Shown: positions 15,853 to 24,506, counted from the stretch's first letter. The stretch: 29,065 nt of DNA from JANXSD01 sp038206385 (GCA_038206385.1 JBBRAW010000034.1:1-29065); one strand, 5' to 3'. The notes: generated by a model from the sequence alone, not told the origin. Program-made: numbers and translations.

Positions 15853-15991
15853 ATTCACGGTATCGTTCTTTATTTAGAAAAACCAGTTTTAACAGTTTTT
15901 ATTCATCTTTAAAATCTTATGATCATGTTTAACAAAAACAAGTATTCACAATGCCAGAACATAGCCTCTGAAGCCTCTCATTTAACTAGCA

Positions 15992-15999
15992 GGGGGGGG
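15992..15999 (+). repeat. G8 homopolymer in the leader of the 16085 gene
   Basis: Eight consecutive G stand out in an AT-rich region. A frame opening at ATG 15919 runs 27 codons into the tract and stops at the TAG just after it. With one G fewer, or two more, that frame would continue without a stop into the signal peptide and body of the 16085-17686 gene. Confidence 0.85.
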
Positions 16000-16084
16000 T
16001 AGCCATTTAGCAACCCAATCGTTTAAAAAGGATGATTTACCTCTGAAAAAGCGAACAAAGTTTCGAGAAATTATTTTAATTTTA

Positions 16085-17686
16085 ATGATTTATTTGATGA
16101 CCAACCACACTTCTTTATTTGCACAATTTACTACTGCTGCACTTGCTGATAATGCAGTTGGGACAAATGTAATGGCGAGGTATACTAGTAACGATGTATT
16201 AGATATAAGTAACGATACCTATAAAGTAAGTGTTTGGGATAATCCAATGTATGGTACTACTTATACTGGAAAACCTGGTATAGCTTATAAAATTATACTT
16301 GGTGGAACAACTAGTTATACTGGGACTATTGATTTTCCACTAACTTCTTACCCAGATGTGCAACATCCAGATGTTTGTATTATCAACAACGGCAGTGGTC
16401 GTATTTTCGCCATTGTTGCATATAACGTTTATGGTTCCGTAAACACATTTAATTGGGATGTGTATGAAGGTTCCACTTCAGGAACTCCAGCATTTACGTT
16501 GTTTAGTGCAAACTCAATGTCAATACCTGGCACAGGATATTTTGGCAATTATGTAAATATTGATGGGAACGAAAATGGCGATTTCGCAATTATATCTAGT
16601 GATGGTATCCTTACTGGAAGTTCGTACGGAAGTACTCCAACTTTAAATAATTCTGGATCAGTTGTACTTTATCCCAATTCGCAAGGTGATTGTGATATTA
16701 GTTTATATTACGGCATAAGTGGGGGATTTCCTTACAATATAATATATATTTCATACATTGATATCTATGGTAATTTGCAAGTGTTAAAAGAAGCCTTTAG
16801 TACAGTAGTGAGTGGAAATTTTCCAGGCGTCAGTGTTGCATCCTATAATGCTCCGAATTCATCACAACTTTTCAATCCTCGAATTGCAACTCCAAATTCA
16901 CAAGGTTTGTATACTGATTTTACGGTAGTATTTGATGAGGTGTATTATGTTTCAAATGTTGCGGTAAATTGGTATATTAGAGGTTTCACCTCTTATAATG
17001 GTACATTAAGTTCATTAAATACTTATAACGATGCAGCATTTTCTCCTTATAATGCCCCGCTTTCCATATCTGACGAGCCAAATTTATTTCCTGTTGTAGC
17101 TTATGATAGCAGATCAAGTTACAATATTTGGGTTGGTTGGGTGCTTGACGAAAAATTAAACGCTGGCATATATACTGGAAATACAGCAATATATCCAATT
17201 GCTTTGAAATGTAATAATGACGGATCAATTCCGAGTAGTTCAACATATTGGGAGGTTCCTAAAGTAATTAATAGAAATGACGAAATAACTTATTTATCTC
17301 TTTCCGCCAGATTTTCAAAACCAACCAGTAATGGCGACAAACTTTTTGCAACATACGCCAATAACGTGAATGCCGATATTAATTATAAAGATATAATTCC
17401 AAGCTTAGCTTCAAATTTTCGCATAGAAAATTCCGATAAAATAATTTCTTCTGAAGAGGAAAAATTAATGAAATTTCTTTCTAGCTATGCAAGTGATACG
17501 CCTTTAACAATTAATATTTTTGATCCAACTGGAAAATTAATTTTTACTGAAAAAAGAAAAGTAACTGATATCTTTAGTTTAATTTTGGATAAAATTGATA
17601 AGTTAGTTCCTTCAATTTATTTATTAAATATATCTTCAAATTCAGAAAATATTATTTTTTCGGATAAAATTTTTAAGCATAATTAA
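16085..17686 (+). CDS. Secreted protein with T9SS-like C-terminus; 5' end disrupted or switchable at a poly-G tract
   Basis: This is a 533-residue protein of unknown function. The body is rich in Gly, Ser, Tyr and Asn beta-strands, probably a propeller or sandwich. The end (TINIFDPTGKLIFTEKRK, then SIYLLNIS and DKIFKHN) looks like a type A T9SS sorting domain. The first ATG (16085) falls inside the hydrophobic core of a signal peptide. The positively charged start, KKRTKFR, is encoded just upstream in the same frame, where no ATG, GTG or TTG exists; there is only a CTG at 16043. The missing start may be the ATG at 15919, which is out of frame by one base because of the G8 tract. As it stands export may fail. 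It is followed by a 20-bp hairpin. Confidence 0.7.
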   Translation: MIYLMTNHTSLFAQFTTAALADNAVGTNVMARYTSNDVLDISNDTYKVSVWDNPMYGTTYTGKPGIAYKIILGGTTSYTGTIDFPLTSYPDVQHPDVCIINNGSGRIFAIVAYNVYGSVNTFNWDVYEGSTSGTPAFTLFSANSMSIPGTGYFGNYVNIDGNENGDFAIISSDGILTGSSYGSTPTLNNSGSVVLYPNSQGDCDISLYYGISGGFPYNIIYISYIDIYGNLQVLKEAFSTVVSGNFPGVSVASYNAPNSSQLFNPRIATPNSQGLYTDFTVVFDEVYYVSNVAVNWYIRGFTSYNGTLSSLNTYNDAAFSPYNAPLSISDEPNLFPVVAYDSRSSYNIWVGWVLDEKLNAGIYTGNTAIYPIALKCNNDGSIPSSSTYWEVPKVINRNDEITYLSLSARFSKPTSNGDKLFATYANNVNADINYKDIIPSLASNFRIENSDKIISSEEEKLMKFLSSYASDTPLTINIFDPTGKLIFTEKRKVTDIFSLILDKIDKLVPSIYLLNISSNSENIIFSDKIFKHN

Positions 17687-17696
17687 ATAAATATTT

Positions 17697-17758
17697 TGGT
17701 GTTATAATTTAAATTCATTAATTTCTCTTTAGAGTATTGAATCTAAATTATAGCACCA
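17697..17758 (+). terminator. Strong 20-bp hairpin between two secreted-protein genes
   Basis: Arms 17697-17716 and 17739-17758 pair at 19 of 20 positions in plus-strand RNA (18 standard pairs and one G-U). The loop holds a further CTCT/AGAG mini-stem. It starts 10 bp after the upstream stop codon. Only AT-rich sequence, not a pure T-tract, follows. Confidence 0.65.
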
Positions 17759-17795
17759 TTTAAATTAAAATAAATTTATAAAAAATTAACTAAAG

Positions 17796-19430
17796 ATGAA
17801 AAAGATAATATTAATTATGCTTAGTCAGTTATCGATATTTTGCTCATCCTATTCCCAATCCTTCGTCATTTATGGTGATAAATGTTTTGGTGGAAATAGT
17901 GTGGAGATTGGAAATGATATGATAAAATCAAATGATGGAAATTTAATAATTATAGGAACTAGTTTAAGCGATATTTCTGGTAATAAATTAGTTGGGAATT
18001 GCAATCCAACAAGTAGTCCCACTAGTGATATTTGGATTTTAAAAATTGATACCCTATTTAATATAATTTGGCAAAAGGATATTGGTGGAAATATGGGAGA
18101 AGTAAATCCATATATTCAATTAAGCAATTCAAGTAACGATTTATATTTTAGTTGCGACTCCTATTCTGATAGTTCTTGTGAAAAATCTGAAATGAATAGA
18201 GGTATTTTCACTGATTATTGGATTGGATTGTTAGATGGAAACGGGAATAAGATTTGGGATAAAACGTATGGTGGTACAAAAGGTGAATTAAAACCATTAA
18301 TTCAACAATTAACAACGAATGAATTGATTGTTTGTGGCACGTCTAGGTCTGATTTAATTGGAGGAGATAAAACCATCGCAAACTATGGAGGGGATGATTA
18401 TTGGTTGGTAAAAATGGATAGCCTTGGTAATAAGATCTGGGACAGAGTTTATGGTGGAACAGGTAATGAAGGCAGTTTAAAACATAATTTATTATTATCA
18501 TGCACGAATGGTGAATTTATTTTAGGAGGAACAACTGGAAGTAATTTAAGCGGAACTATTTCAGTTGCTTCAAAGGGTATTACAGATTTTTGGATTGTAA
18601 AGCTAGACAACTCTGGATTTAAAATTTGGGATCAACGTTTAGGTGGATCAAATTATGAAGAATGTAATAGCATACTACAAACGAACGATAATGGATTTTT
18701 ACTTGGCGGAGAAACAATTTCACCAGTTAGTGGTGATGTAAGCGAACCTTCACGAGGAAATGGAGATGCTTGGGTAGTTAAAATTGATTCGCTTGGTAAT
18801 AAACAATGGGATAAGCGATTTGGCGGAAACGGAACAGACATAATATATTCAATGACAAATAGTATTGATGGTGGTTATTTCCTAGTATGCTCTTCCTCTA
18901 GCAACATGGGATTTGATGTAAGCGAACCCAAAATTGGGGGTTCCGATTATTGGATTGTAAAAATAGATAGCCTCGGAAATAAATTATGGGATAAACGTTT
19001 TGGAGGGGCGGCAGCCTCAAATACGCCTGCATCACTTGTTGAATTGGCAGATAGCTCAATCGTTGTTTTTGGAGCGTCAGATTCTGGTGCATCGGCTATT
19101 AAAACAGATCCCGGATACGGTAGCGTTGATTACTGGATTGTACGTTTTAAATATTTTCCAAGTAATGTTGGTATAGAAGAAATGAATTTGTTTAATCAAT
19201 CGGTTGCGATATTTCCTAATCCAGCAAAAGATTTTATTACCATCAATTCACAAAATGTTCCTATCAAAAAAATAGAACTTGTAAATTTATTAGGTGAAAC
19301 CTTGTACTCACAAACTATAGAAAACGCACAAACAACGCAATTAAATTTACAACCCTATCCTCCAGGATTTTATTTTGTAAAAGTATCAAGTGAAAAATAT
19401 ACGGTTACTAAAAGGTTGGTGAAAGAATAA
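17796..19430 (+). CDS. Secreted WDKxxGG-repeat protein with intact T9SS type A sorting domain
   Basis: This 544-residue T9SS cargo protein is paralogous to the 146-1759 gene. It has a signal peptide (1-20, ending SYSQ) and at least six copies of a block of about 55-65 residues, including DYWLVKMDSLGNKIWD, DAWVVKIDSLGNKQWDKRFG and DYWIVKIDSLGNKLWDKRFG, each followed by GG and a G-G-Y/F-x-x-x-G strand. This is compatible with a propeller (inference). A complete sorting domain occupies about 465-544: VAIFPNPAKDFITI, then GFYFVKVSSEK and RLVKE. Function is unknown, though such proteins are usually surface-attached or released. It follows a strong hairpin, so it probably has its own promoter, which I could not pick out. 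Confidence 0.85.
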   Translation: MKKIILIMLSQLSIFCSSYSQSFVIYGDKCFGGNSVEIGNDMIKSNDGNLIIIGTSLSDISGNKLVGNCNPTSSPTSDIWILKIDTLFNIIWQKDIGGNMGEVNPYIQLSNSSNDLYFSCDSYSDSSCEKSEMNRGIFTDYWIGLLDGNGNKIWDKTYGGTKGELKPLIQQLTTNELIVCGTSRSDLIGGDKTIANYGGDDYWLVKMDSLGNKIWDRVYGGTGNEGSLKHNLLLSCTNGEFILGGTTGSNLSGTISVASKGITDFWIVKLDNSGFKIWDQRLGGSNYEECNSILQTNDNGFLLGGETISPVSGDVSEPSRGNGDAWVVKIDSLGNKQWDKRFGGNGTDIIYSMTNSIDGGYFLVCSSSSNMGFDVSEPKIGGSDYWIVKIDSLGNKLWDKRFGGAAASNTPASLVELADSSIVVFGASDSGASAIKTDPGYGSVDYWIVRFKYFPSNVGIEEMNLFNQSVAIFPNPAKDFITINSQNVPIKKIELVNLLGETLYSQTIENAQTTQLNLQPYPPGFYFVKVSSEKYTVTKRLVKE

Positions 19431-19455
19431 TTTGCAATCCCTCAAATCATAAATT

Positions 19456-20217
19456 TTAAATGAATTTCAGAATTGCATCAAGCAATAATTTTGGTTGCTC
19501 TGCTTGTACCCAATGTCCAGCATTAGAGATAGTTTCAAACTTAGCTTTTGGATACCATTGTTCAATTTCTTTGTAACGCGTTGCGTCGAGATAACCAGAA
19601 TTTTCTCCTCGTAAAAATAAAACTTCTGTATTGCTTGGAACGGATGGCCATGTAGCATTTCCTACTTCTTCAATTTCAGAATTTAGTACTGATAAGTTAA
19701 ATCGCCACGCTAATTTTTCAGGTATAATCCAATATAAATTTTTGAGTAAAAATTGTCGTGTTCCTACATCATCAATTTTATCTGCTAGAATTTTTTCTGC
19801 TTCACTTCTTGATTTTATTTCATTAAGATTAACTGATAAAAGTGCATCCAATATTTCACGATGATGAATTGGATAATTGTAGGGAGCGATATCAACAACA
19901 ACTAATTTCGAAACCATTTCTGGATGATCAATCGCTAATTGCATTGCAACTTTTCCGCCCATACTATGTCCTAAAACTATTGGTTGTTGTAAATGTAAAT
20001 CTGTAATTAATTCAGCAACGTCGGATGCCATCACCGAATAATTATGAATTGGATCATGTGGTGATTGTCCGTGGTTGCGAAGATCGACGAGATAGACAGC
20101 GAAATTATTTTGCGCTAACATGCGTGCGAAAGTTTGCCAATTATCACTCATCCCAAACAATCCATGTAAGATAATGATTGGCGTTCCTGCTCCTATTTGT
20201 CTATAATTCAGTTTCAT
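19456..20217 (-). CDS. Alpha/beta-fold hydrolase (YbfF-like esterase)
   Basis: This is a 253-residue cytoplasmic hydrolase with no signal peptide. It has the oxyanion segment HGLFGMSDNW (18-27) and VDLRNHGQSPH. The nucleophile is S85 in GHSMGGK, and the catalytic histidine is H235 in NAGHWVQAEQP. The family of YbfF-type esterases shares the DLRNHG and GHSMGG motifs and acts on acyl esters or thioesters, but the true substrate cannot be inferred. It is divergent from the GNAT gene (56 bp between starts) and convergent with the secreted-protein gene, with 25 bp between the stops. Confidence 0.88.
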   Translation of the reverse strand: MKLNYRQIGAGTPIIILHGLFGMSDNWQTFARMLAQNNFAVYLVDLRNHGQSPHDPIHNYSVMASDVAELITDLHLQQPIVLGHSMGGKVAMQLAIDHPEMVSKLVVVDIAPYNYPIHHREILDALLSVNLNEIKSRSEAEKILADKIDDVGTRQFLLKNLYWIIPEKLAWRFNLSVLNSEIEEVGNATWPSVPSNTEVLFLRGENSGYLDATRYKEIEQWYPKAKFETISNAGHWVQAEQPKLLLDAILKFI

Positions 20218-20261
20218 ATAATTCTTTCTTCCATTCTCTGCAAAATTCGTTCATTTCGGAA

Positions 20262-20269
20262 TACTTTTG
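20262..20269 (+). promoter_or_regulatory. -7 box close to the GNAT start
   Basis: TACTTTTG matches TAnnTTTG and ends 4 bp before the ATG at 20274, which would give a leaderless or near-leaderless message. No clear -33 box is seen. Confidence 0.35.
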
Positions 20270-20273
20270 CGCC

Positions 20274-20750
20274 ATGCAAATTAAAGTACGCAAAGGTACG
20301 AAAGCCGACATGGCGCAAGTACATGCACTCATCTGTGAGTTGGCGGAATATGAAAAGGCCCCGCAAGAAGTTACCAATACCGTAGAAGATATGGTTCGTG
20401 ATGGGTTTGGTGAGCATCCCATATTTTATTGTTTAGTAGCGGAACTAGAAGAGAAAATTGTTGGAATGGCAATTTATTTTATAAAATATTCTACGTGGAA
20501 AGGTAAAGGCGTTTACTTAGATGATATTGTTGTTACCGAAACTATGCGTGGTAAGAAAGTTGGGAAACAATTGTTTGATGCAGTGATGAAAGATGCTTTT
20601 GATTTAGGTGCTCAACAATTGCATTGGCAAGTGTTAGATTGGAACGAACCTGCAATAAATTTTTATAAAAAATACAATGCACAGATGGACGGTGAATGGA
20701 TTAATTGTAAGCTCACACGAAGCGAATTAAGTTCATCTGAAGTGAAATAA
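20274..20750 (+). CDS. GNAT-family N-acetyltransferase
   Basis: This 158-residue acetyl-CoA-dependent acetyltransferase resembles diamine/thialysine acetyltransferases (SSAT-like). It opens VRKGTKADMAQVHALICELA and carries GVYLDDIVVTETMRGKKVGK, which is motif A for the acetyl-CoA pyrophosphate. Near the C-terminus is LHWQVLDWNEPAINFYKKY, typical of SSAT relatives. The exact substrate is uncertain. The frame extends upstream to an ATG at 20178 that would overlap the divergent esterase gene, so I chose 20274, where the family sequence begins. Aspartate kinase begins 11 bp after the stop, which suggests co-transcription. Confidence 0.88.
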   Translation: MQIKVRKGTKADMAQVHALICELAEYEKAPQEVTNTVEDMVRDGFGEHPIFYCLVAELEEKIVGMAIYFIKYSTWKGKGVYLDDIVVTETMRGKKVGKQLFDAVMKDAFDLGAQQLHWQVLDWNEPAINFYKKYNAQMDGEWINCKLTRSELSSSEVK

Positions 20751-20761
20751 ATTATTGGATA

Positions 20762-22048
20762 ATGAAAGTATTTAAATTTGGTGGTGCTTCTGTTAAAGAT
20801 GCTGATGCAGTAAAAAATGTTGCAACAATAATGCATGATTTTAAAGATGAAAAAATTCTTGTCATCGTTTCTGCAATGGGAAAAACAACTAATGCACTTG
20901 AAAAAGTTATTGATGCGCACGTCAATAAAACTGGTGAGGCAGAGCAATTTTTAGAAGAGGTAAAAACATATCATTACCAAATTATGGAATCACTTTTTTC
21001 GGATCCAAAGAATCCAGTTTATGAAAAGGTAAATAATTATTTTGTTGAAATACATTGGGCACTAGAAGATGAACCTCGTGAGTACAATTTTATTTATGAT
21101 CAAATTGTTTCCTTTGGTGAATTGATATCTTCTACCATCGTAAATGCTTGGATGCAAGAATCAAAATTAGCAAGTGTATGGTTAGACATTCGAGATTGTT
21201 TGAATACGGATAATACTTACCGAGAAGGGAAAATTAATTGGCAAGAAAGTGATCTACTAGTCAAGAAAAATCTTTTGCCGCTTTTCACTAAGCAAAACAA
21301 TATTGTAATTACTCAAGGTTATATTGCAAGCACCTCTGAAAATTACAGCATCACTTTAGGACGAGAAGGATCCGATTATAGCGCTGCAATTCTTGCTTAT
21401 TTATTGGATGCAGAATCAGTAACTATTTGGAAAGATGTTCCGGGCGTATTAAATGCAGATCCGAAATATTTTAATGATGCACAAAAACTTGAGCAGTTAA
21501 GTTATCTAGATGCAATTGAATTAGCCTATTATGGTGCTTCTGTAATTCATCCTAAAACAATAAAACCTTTAGAGAATAAAGGAATTCCTTTGTACGTTAA
21601 ATCATTTTTGAATCATCAAGCCAAAGGAACTGTTATTGGAAAAGATTTACAAACGAAGCCATTAGTTCCCTCCTTTATTTTCAAAAGCAATCAAGTGTTG
21701 ATTAGTATCGCTGCAAAAGATTTTTCGTTTATAGCCGAAGAAAATATTAGTAACATCTTTGCAACATTTGCAACATTGGGAGTAAAAGTTAATTTGATGC
21801 AAAATTCTGCTATTAGCTTTTCAGTGTGTTTGGATGATGATACGCAAAAGATTCCAAAATTAATTGAGCAACTACAACAGAATTATCGCATTCGTTACAA
21901 CACCGAATTGCAACTTTATACTATACGACATTATTATCCATCAACGCTAGAAAATTTAAGTCAGGGAAGAGAAATTTTACTTGAACAACGCAGTAGAAAT
22001 ACAGCACATTTAGTGATGAAAGCAGAAGAAAAATCGGAAAACAAATGA
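20762..22048 (+). CDS. lysC: Aspartate kinase
   Basis: It phosphorylates aspartate, the first step to lysine, threonine and methionine. Length is 428 residues. The kinase domain has the N-terminal KFGGASVKDA (residues 5-14), VSFGELISS (116-124), TLGREGSDYSAAI (198-210), the ATP-binding IWKDVPGVLNADP (222-234) and ELAYYGASVIHPKT (253-266). Two ACT regions follow about residue 310 onward and should bind amino-acid effectors, so feedback inhibition is likely, though the ligand is not readable. It is probably in a unit with the GNAT gene and perhaps ctaA. The next pathway enzyme, asd, lies far upstream on the other strand. The symbol is by pathway role. Confidence 0.95.
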   Translation: MKVFKFGGASVKDADAVKNVATIMHDFKDEKILVIVSAMGKTTNALEKVIDAHVNKTGEAEQFLEEVKTYHYQIMESLFSDPKNPVYEKVNNYFVEIHWALEDEPREYNFIYDQIVSFGELISSTIVNAWMQESKLASVWLDIRDCLNTDNTYREGKINWQESDLLVKKNLLPLFTKQNNIVITQGYIASTSENYSITLGREGSDYSAAILAYLLDAESVTIWKDVPGVLNADPKYFNDAQKLEQLSYLDAIELAYYGASVIHPKTIKPLENKGIPLYVKSFLNHQAKGTVIGKDLQTKPLVPSFIFKSNQVLISIAAKDFSFIAEENISNIFATFATLGVKVNLMQNSAISFSVCLDDDTQKIPKLIEQLQQNYRIRYNTELQLYTIRHYYPSTLENLSQGREILLEQRSRNTAHLVMKAEEKSENK

Positions 22049-22089
22049 TGTAAATCTTTGTTGTAATATCAAGTAATATTTTAATTATC

Positions 22090-23142
22090 ATGAGTTCAGC
22101 ATCATTAAAAAGTAAATTAATTGTTTGGTTATTTATGGGATGTTTTCTCGTTTTCGGGATGGTAGTTGTTGGCGGGATAACGCGATTAACAGGCTCAGGG
22201 CTATCGATTACAGAATGGAAAGTTGTTACTGGAACTATTCCACCATTAAATGAATCACAATGGTTATCGGAATTTCAAAAGTATCAACAGATTCCTCAAT
22301 ACAAAGAATTGAATTCGGGTTTTACCTTAAGTGATTTTAAATTTATTTATTTCTGGGAATTCATCCATCGCCTCATTGGAAGAATGATAGGAATAGTTTT
22401 TCTTGTTGGCTTTGTTTATTTCTGGATAAAGAAAATAATCACCAAAGTATTACTGCCACGATTACTTTTCATGTTTGTATTAGGGGGGATACAAGGTTTT
22501 TTAGGATGGTATATGGTATCAAGTGGCTTAACAAAAAATGTTAGAGTAAGTCATATACGATTAGCAATTCATTTAACATTTGCCTTCATCACTTTTGGAT
22601 ATATTTTTTGGATTGCAATGACACAATTGTTTACTAAAAAAATCACAGTTGATAAAGGACTATCTAGCTATCGTAAATCTGCAAAAGGGATTTTAGTTTT
22701 ATTGACCTTGCAAATTATTTACGGTGCATTTGTAGCTGGAACAAAAGCAGGATGGACTTATAATACTTGGCCTAAAATGGACAATGAATGGATGCCAGAA
22801 TCTATCAGTTTTGCATTCGCTAAAGACGGATTAAGTAGTTTGATAAATAACCTTGCAACAGTACAATTTATACACCGTTGTTTGGCCTATTTAATTGCTG
22901 GCATAATTGTTTTTCTTTATTGGAAAACAGGAAAAGATGATCGGTTAAGTTTAGCACAAAAGCAAGGAGCTAATATTTTATTGATACTAGTAGTGATACA
23001 AGTTCTGCTCGGAATTATGACACTGCTTTCGAGTGTGCCTTTATGGATGGGTGTTACGCATCAGGCTGTAGCATTCTTTTTATTCGCTTCAACAATTTAT
23101 TTCATCCACCGATTAAGTTACAGCAACGAAATTAATTCTTAA
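22090..23142 (+). CDS. ctaA: Heme A synthase (CtaA/COX15)
   Basis: This integral-membrane enzyme oxidises the C8 methyl of heme O to the formyl of heme A, for aa3-type cytochrome oxidase. It has 350 residues and eight predicted membrane helices. The COX15-type signature is GGITRLTGSGLSITEWK (28-44). Histidines that should bind heme or serve the active site are H93 (EFIHRLIGR), H161 (H155 nearby), H262 (FIHRCLAY) and H324 (THQAVAFF). The long EFQKYQQIPQYK segment is typical of the type found in eukaryotes, alpha-proteobacteria and Bacteroidota. It starts 41 bp after lysC. It converges with the YfiT-like gene, with 6 bp between the stops and no terminator visible. Confidence 0.95.
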   Translation: MSSASLKSKLIVWLFMGCFLVFGMVVVGGITRLTGSGLSITEWKVVTGTIPPLNESQWLSEFQKYQQIPQYKELNSGFTLSDFKFIYFWEFIHRLIGRMIGIVFLVGFVYFWIKKIITKVLLPRLLFMFVLGGIQGFLGWYMVSSGLTKNVRVSHIRLAIHLTFAFITFGYIFWIAMTQLFTKKITVDKGLSSYRKSAKGILVLLTLQIIYGAFVAGTKAGWTYNTWPKMDNEWMPESISFAFAKDGLSSLINNLATVQFIHRCLAYLIAGIIVFLYWKTGKDDRLSLAQKQGANILLILVVIQVLLGIMTLLSSVPLWMGVTHQAVAFFLFASTIYFIHRLSYSNEINS

Positions 23143-23148
23143 AAAATA

Positions 23149-23682
23149 TTACCATTTCATGCTTTTACGTAAATTAGTAATGTGCGCTAAATGATGTTCA
23201 CTATGCCAAGCGTAAAGTGCAAGTACTTCATCCAGTCTACTTGTTATTTGTTTTTCAGGATGAACATAAGTTCGTGCCCATTGAGCATCACTCATGTAAT
23301 TTAAAACGATTACCCATCGAGCATGTAAAGCTTCAAGAAGTTTTTGTGAAATTTCTAGTGCACCGAATTTTGCTTCTGGTAATTCTGCCCAAAGATTTTC
23401 ATTATACGGTTTGATGATCGGATTATCTTCTGTTAATGCCAACTTAAATCGTATGTAAGCATTCGCATGACTATCCGCAACATGATGTACCACCTGACGT
23501 ATTGTCCAGCCATTTTCACGATAAGGAGTATTGAGTTGATCAGTATGCAAACCATTTACTGCTTCACGCATTTTTAGAGGTAATTGCTCTATGATTCGAA
23601 TGAATCCTTTGATATCTGCTTGCGAAATATGATCTGGCTTTTTGTGTTTTCCAATTGGATAACGTAAATCTTCTATTGACAT
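23149..23682 (-). CDS. YfiT/DinB-like putative metal-dependent hydrolase
   Basis: This is a 177-residue four-helix-bundle protein of the DinB/YfiT superfamily. It opens DLRYPIGKHKKP, as in YfiT of Bacillus. The metal-site histidines are H67 in VVHHVADSH (with H66 and H72 close by), and H160 and H164 in AWHSEHHLAHI. YfiT-type proteins bind a divalent metal. Relatives are bacillithiol or mycothiol S-transferases, so a thiol-transfer reaction is as possible as hydrolysis. No partner gene is nearby. The 360-bp stretch that follows (23683-24042) contains no gene that I can support, only AT-rich DNA and a short T-arm-like sequence. Confidence 0.88.
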   Translation of the reverse strand: MSIEDLRYPIGKHKKPDHISQADIKGFIRIIEQLPLKMREAVNGLHTDQLNTPYRENGWTIRQVVHHVADSHANAYIRFKLALTEDNPIIKPYNENLWAELPEAKFGALEISQKLLEALHARWVIVLNYMSDAQWARTYVHPEKQITSRLDEVLALYAWHSEHHLAHITNLRKSMKW

Positions 23683-24042
23683 TTTTATTATTTTTTTAAA
23701 ACAAATGTAAAGATTATTTTGAGAGTTAGATACTTGGAAGAACCACTAATCCGATCCTTCGGCAAAACCATATGAGTCTTTTTTTTCTAACGCAGTTATA
23801 AGTTTAATTTCCAATATTCACGACATAATTTTTGACACTTTGAGTGAAGGACAAAACTCGCAGGATTGCAAAGAACTGTGAATTACGATATATTGGAATC
23901 CTGTTCGTCTAATGCAACTTATAAATCGTATCGAAGGTATTGGTTTACCCTAGATAACATTTTAAGTAATCTAATTTGGGCTTGAGAAAATCCCACTTTC
24001 AAAGGTTCGAATTCGACTCCTTTCATTTAACTAACTATAACC

Positions 24043-24348
24043 ATGACTAAGAAAAAAATTATTGTTGTAAAAGGTATTGAAATAACGATTTCTCAACAAG
24101 GCACTGAAGATTTTATATCGCTTACTGATATGCTGAAAGCTAAAGATGGAGATTTCTTTATTTCAGATTGGTTAAGAAACAGAAATACTGTCAAATTTCT
24201 TGGTGTTTGGGAATCGGTTTACAATACAAACTTTAATTATGGCGAATTCGCCATAATTAAAAGTCAGGCAGGTTTAAACAACTACAAGATAAGTGCTAAG
24301 GAATGGGCAAGAGCATCAGCCAAAAAATGCCTGTTGCTCTTGTTTTAA
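24043..24348 (+). pseudogene. Truncated KilA-N domain protein
   Basis: The 101-residue frame matches the start of Bacteroidota KilA-N proteins: VVKGIEITI, FISLTDMLKAKDGD, ISDWLRNRNTVKFLGVWESV, then GEFAIIKSQAGLNNYKISAKEW. Full-length relatives run to about 270 residues and continue with KTNAIG and a GRYGGTYAH segment. Here the frame turns into ARASAKKCLLLLF and stops, and no frame downstream resumes the family. It is therefore probably a broken gene. KilA-N domains bind DNA and are common in phages and mobile loci, so this may be a trace of past transfer. A 30-bp palindrome lies inside it. Confidence 0.75.
24232..24261. repeat. 30-bp perfect palindrome inside the KilA-N remnant
   Basis: Each half is 15 bp with no spacer, centred on GGCGAATTCGCC at 24241-24252. 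It spans codons for a family-typical FNYGEFAII segment, so part of it may be forced by coding. Confidence 0.8.
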
Positions 24349-24475
24349 AATATCAAACAAGGGTGGAAATCTCATTAAAAATCCAAATTAATTTAACTTT
24401 TATCTCTGTAAAATCGCATAATGCAAATCATTTTCAGAAAGCTCTTATTTAGTAAATTTATTTTCCTGCAATCAG

Positions 24476-24483
24476 TATCTTTG
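24476..24483 (+). promoter_or_regulatory. Predicted -7 box of dsbD
   Basis: TATCTTTG matches TAnnTTTG exactly and ends 23 bp before the dsbD ATG. The upstream area is T-rich without a clean TTG at -33. Confidence 0.45.
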
Positions 24484-24506
24484 GTAAATAATATTGAGTC
24501 TTCTTT

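Noticed and set aside
20178..20273. Longer GNAT start at 20178
   Set aside because: It overlaps the divergent esterase gene, and the extra 32 residues do not resemble the family.
23796..23924. 9-bp inverted repeat TTATAAGTT/AACTTATAA in the geneless gap
   Set aside because: The arms are 111 bp apart, AT-rich and short; this is expected by chance.
23990..24025. T-arm-like sequence GGTTCGAATTCGAC that hints at the 3' end of a tRNA
   Set aside because: The bases on either side of the TTCGAAT loop do not pair as a T stem, and no acceptor partner or anticodon arm is found upstream.
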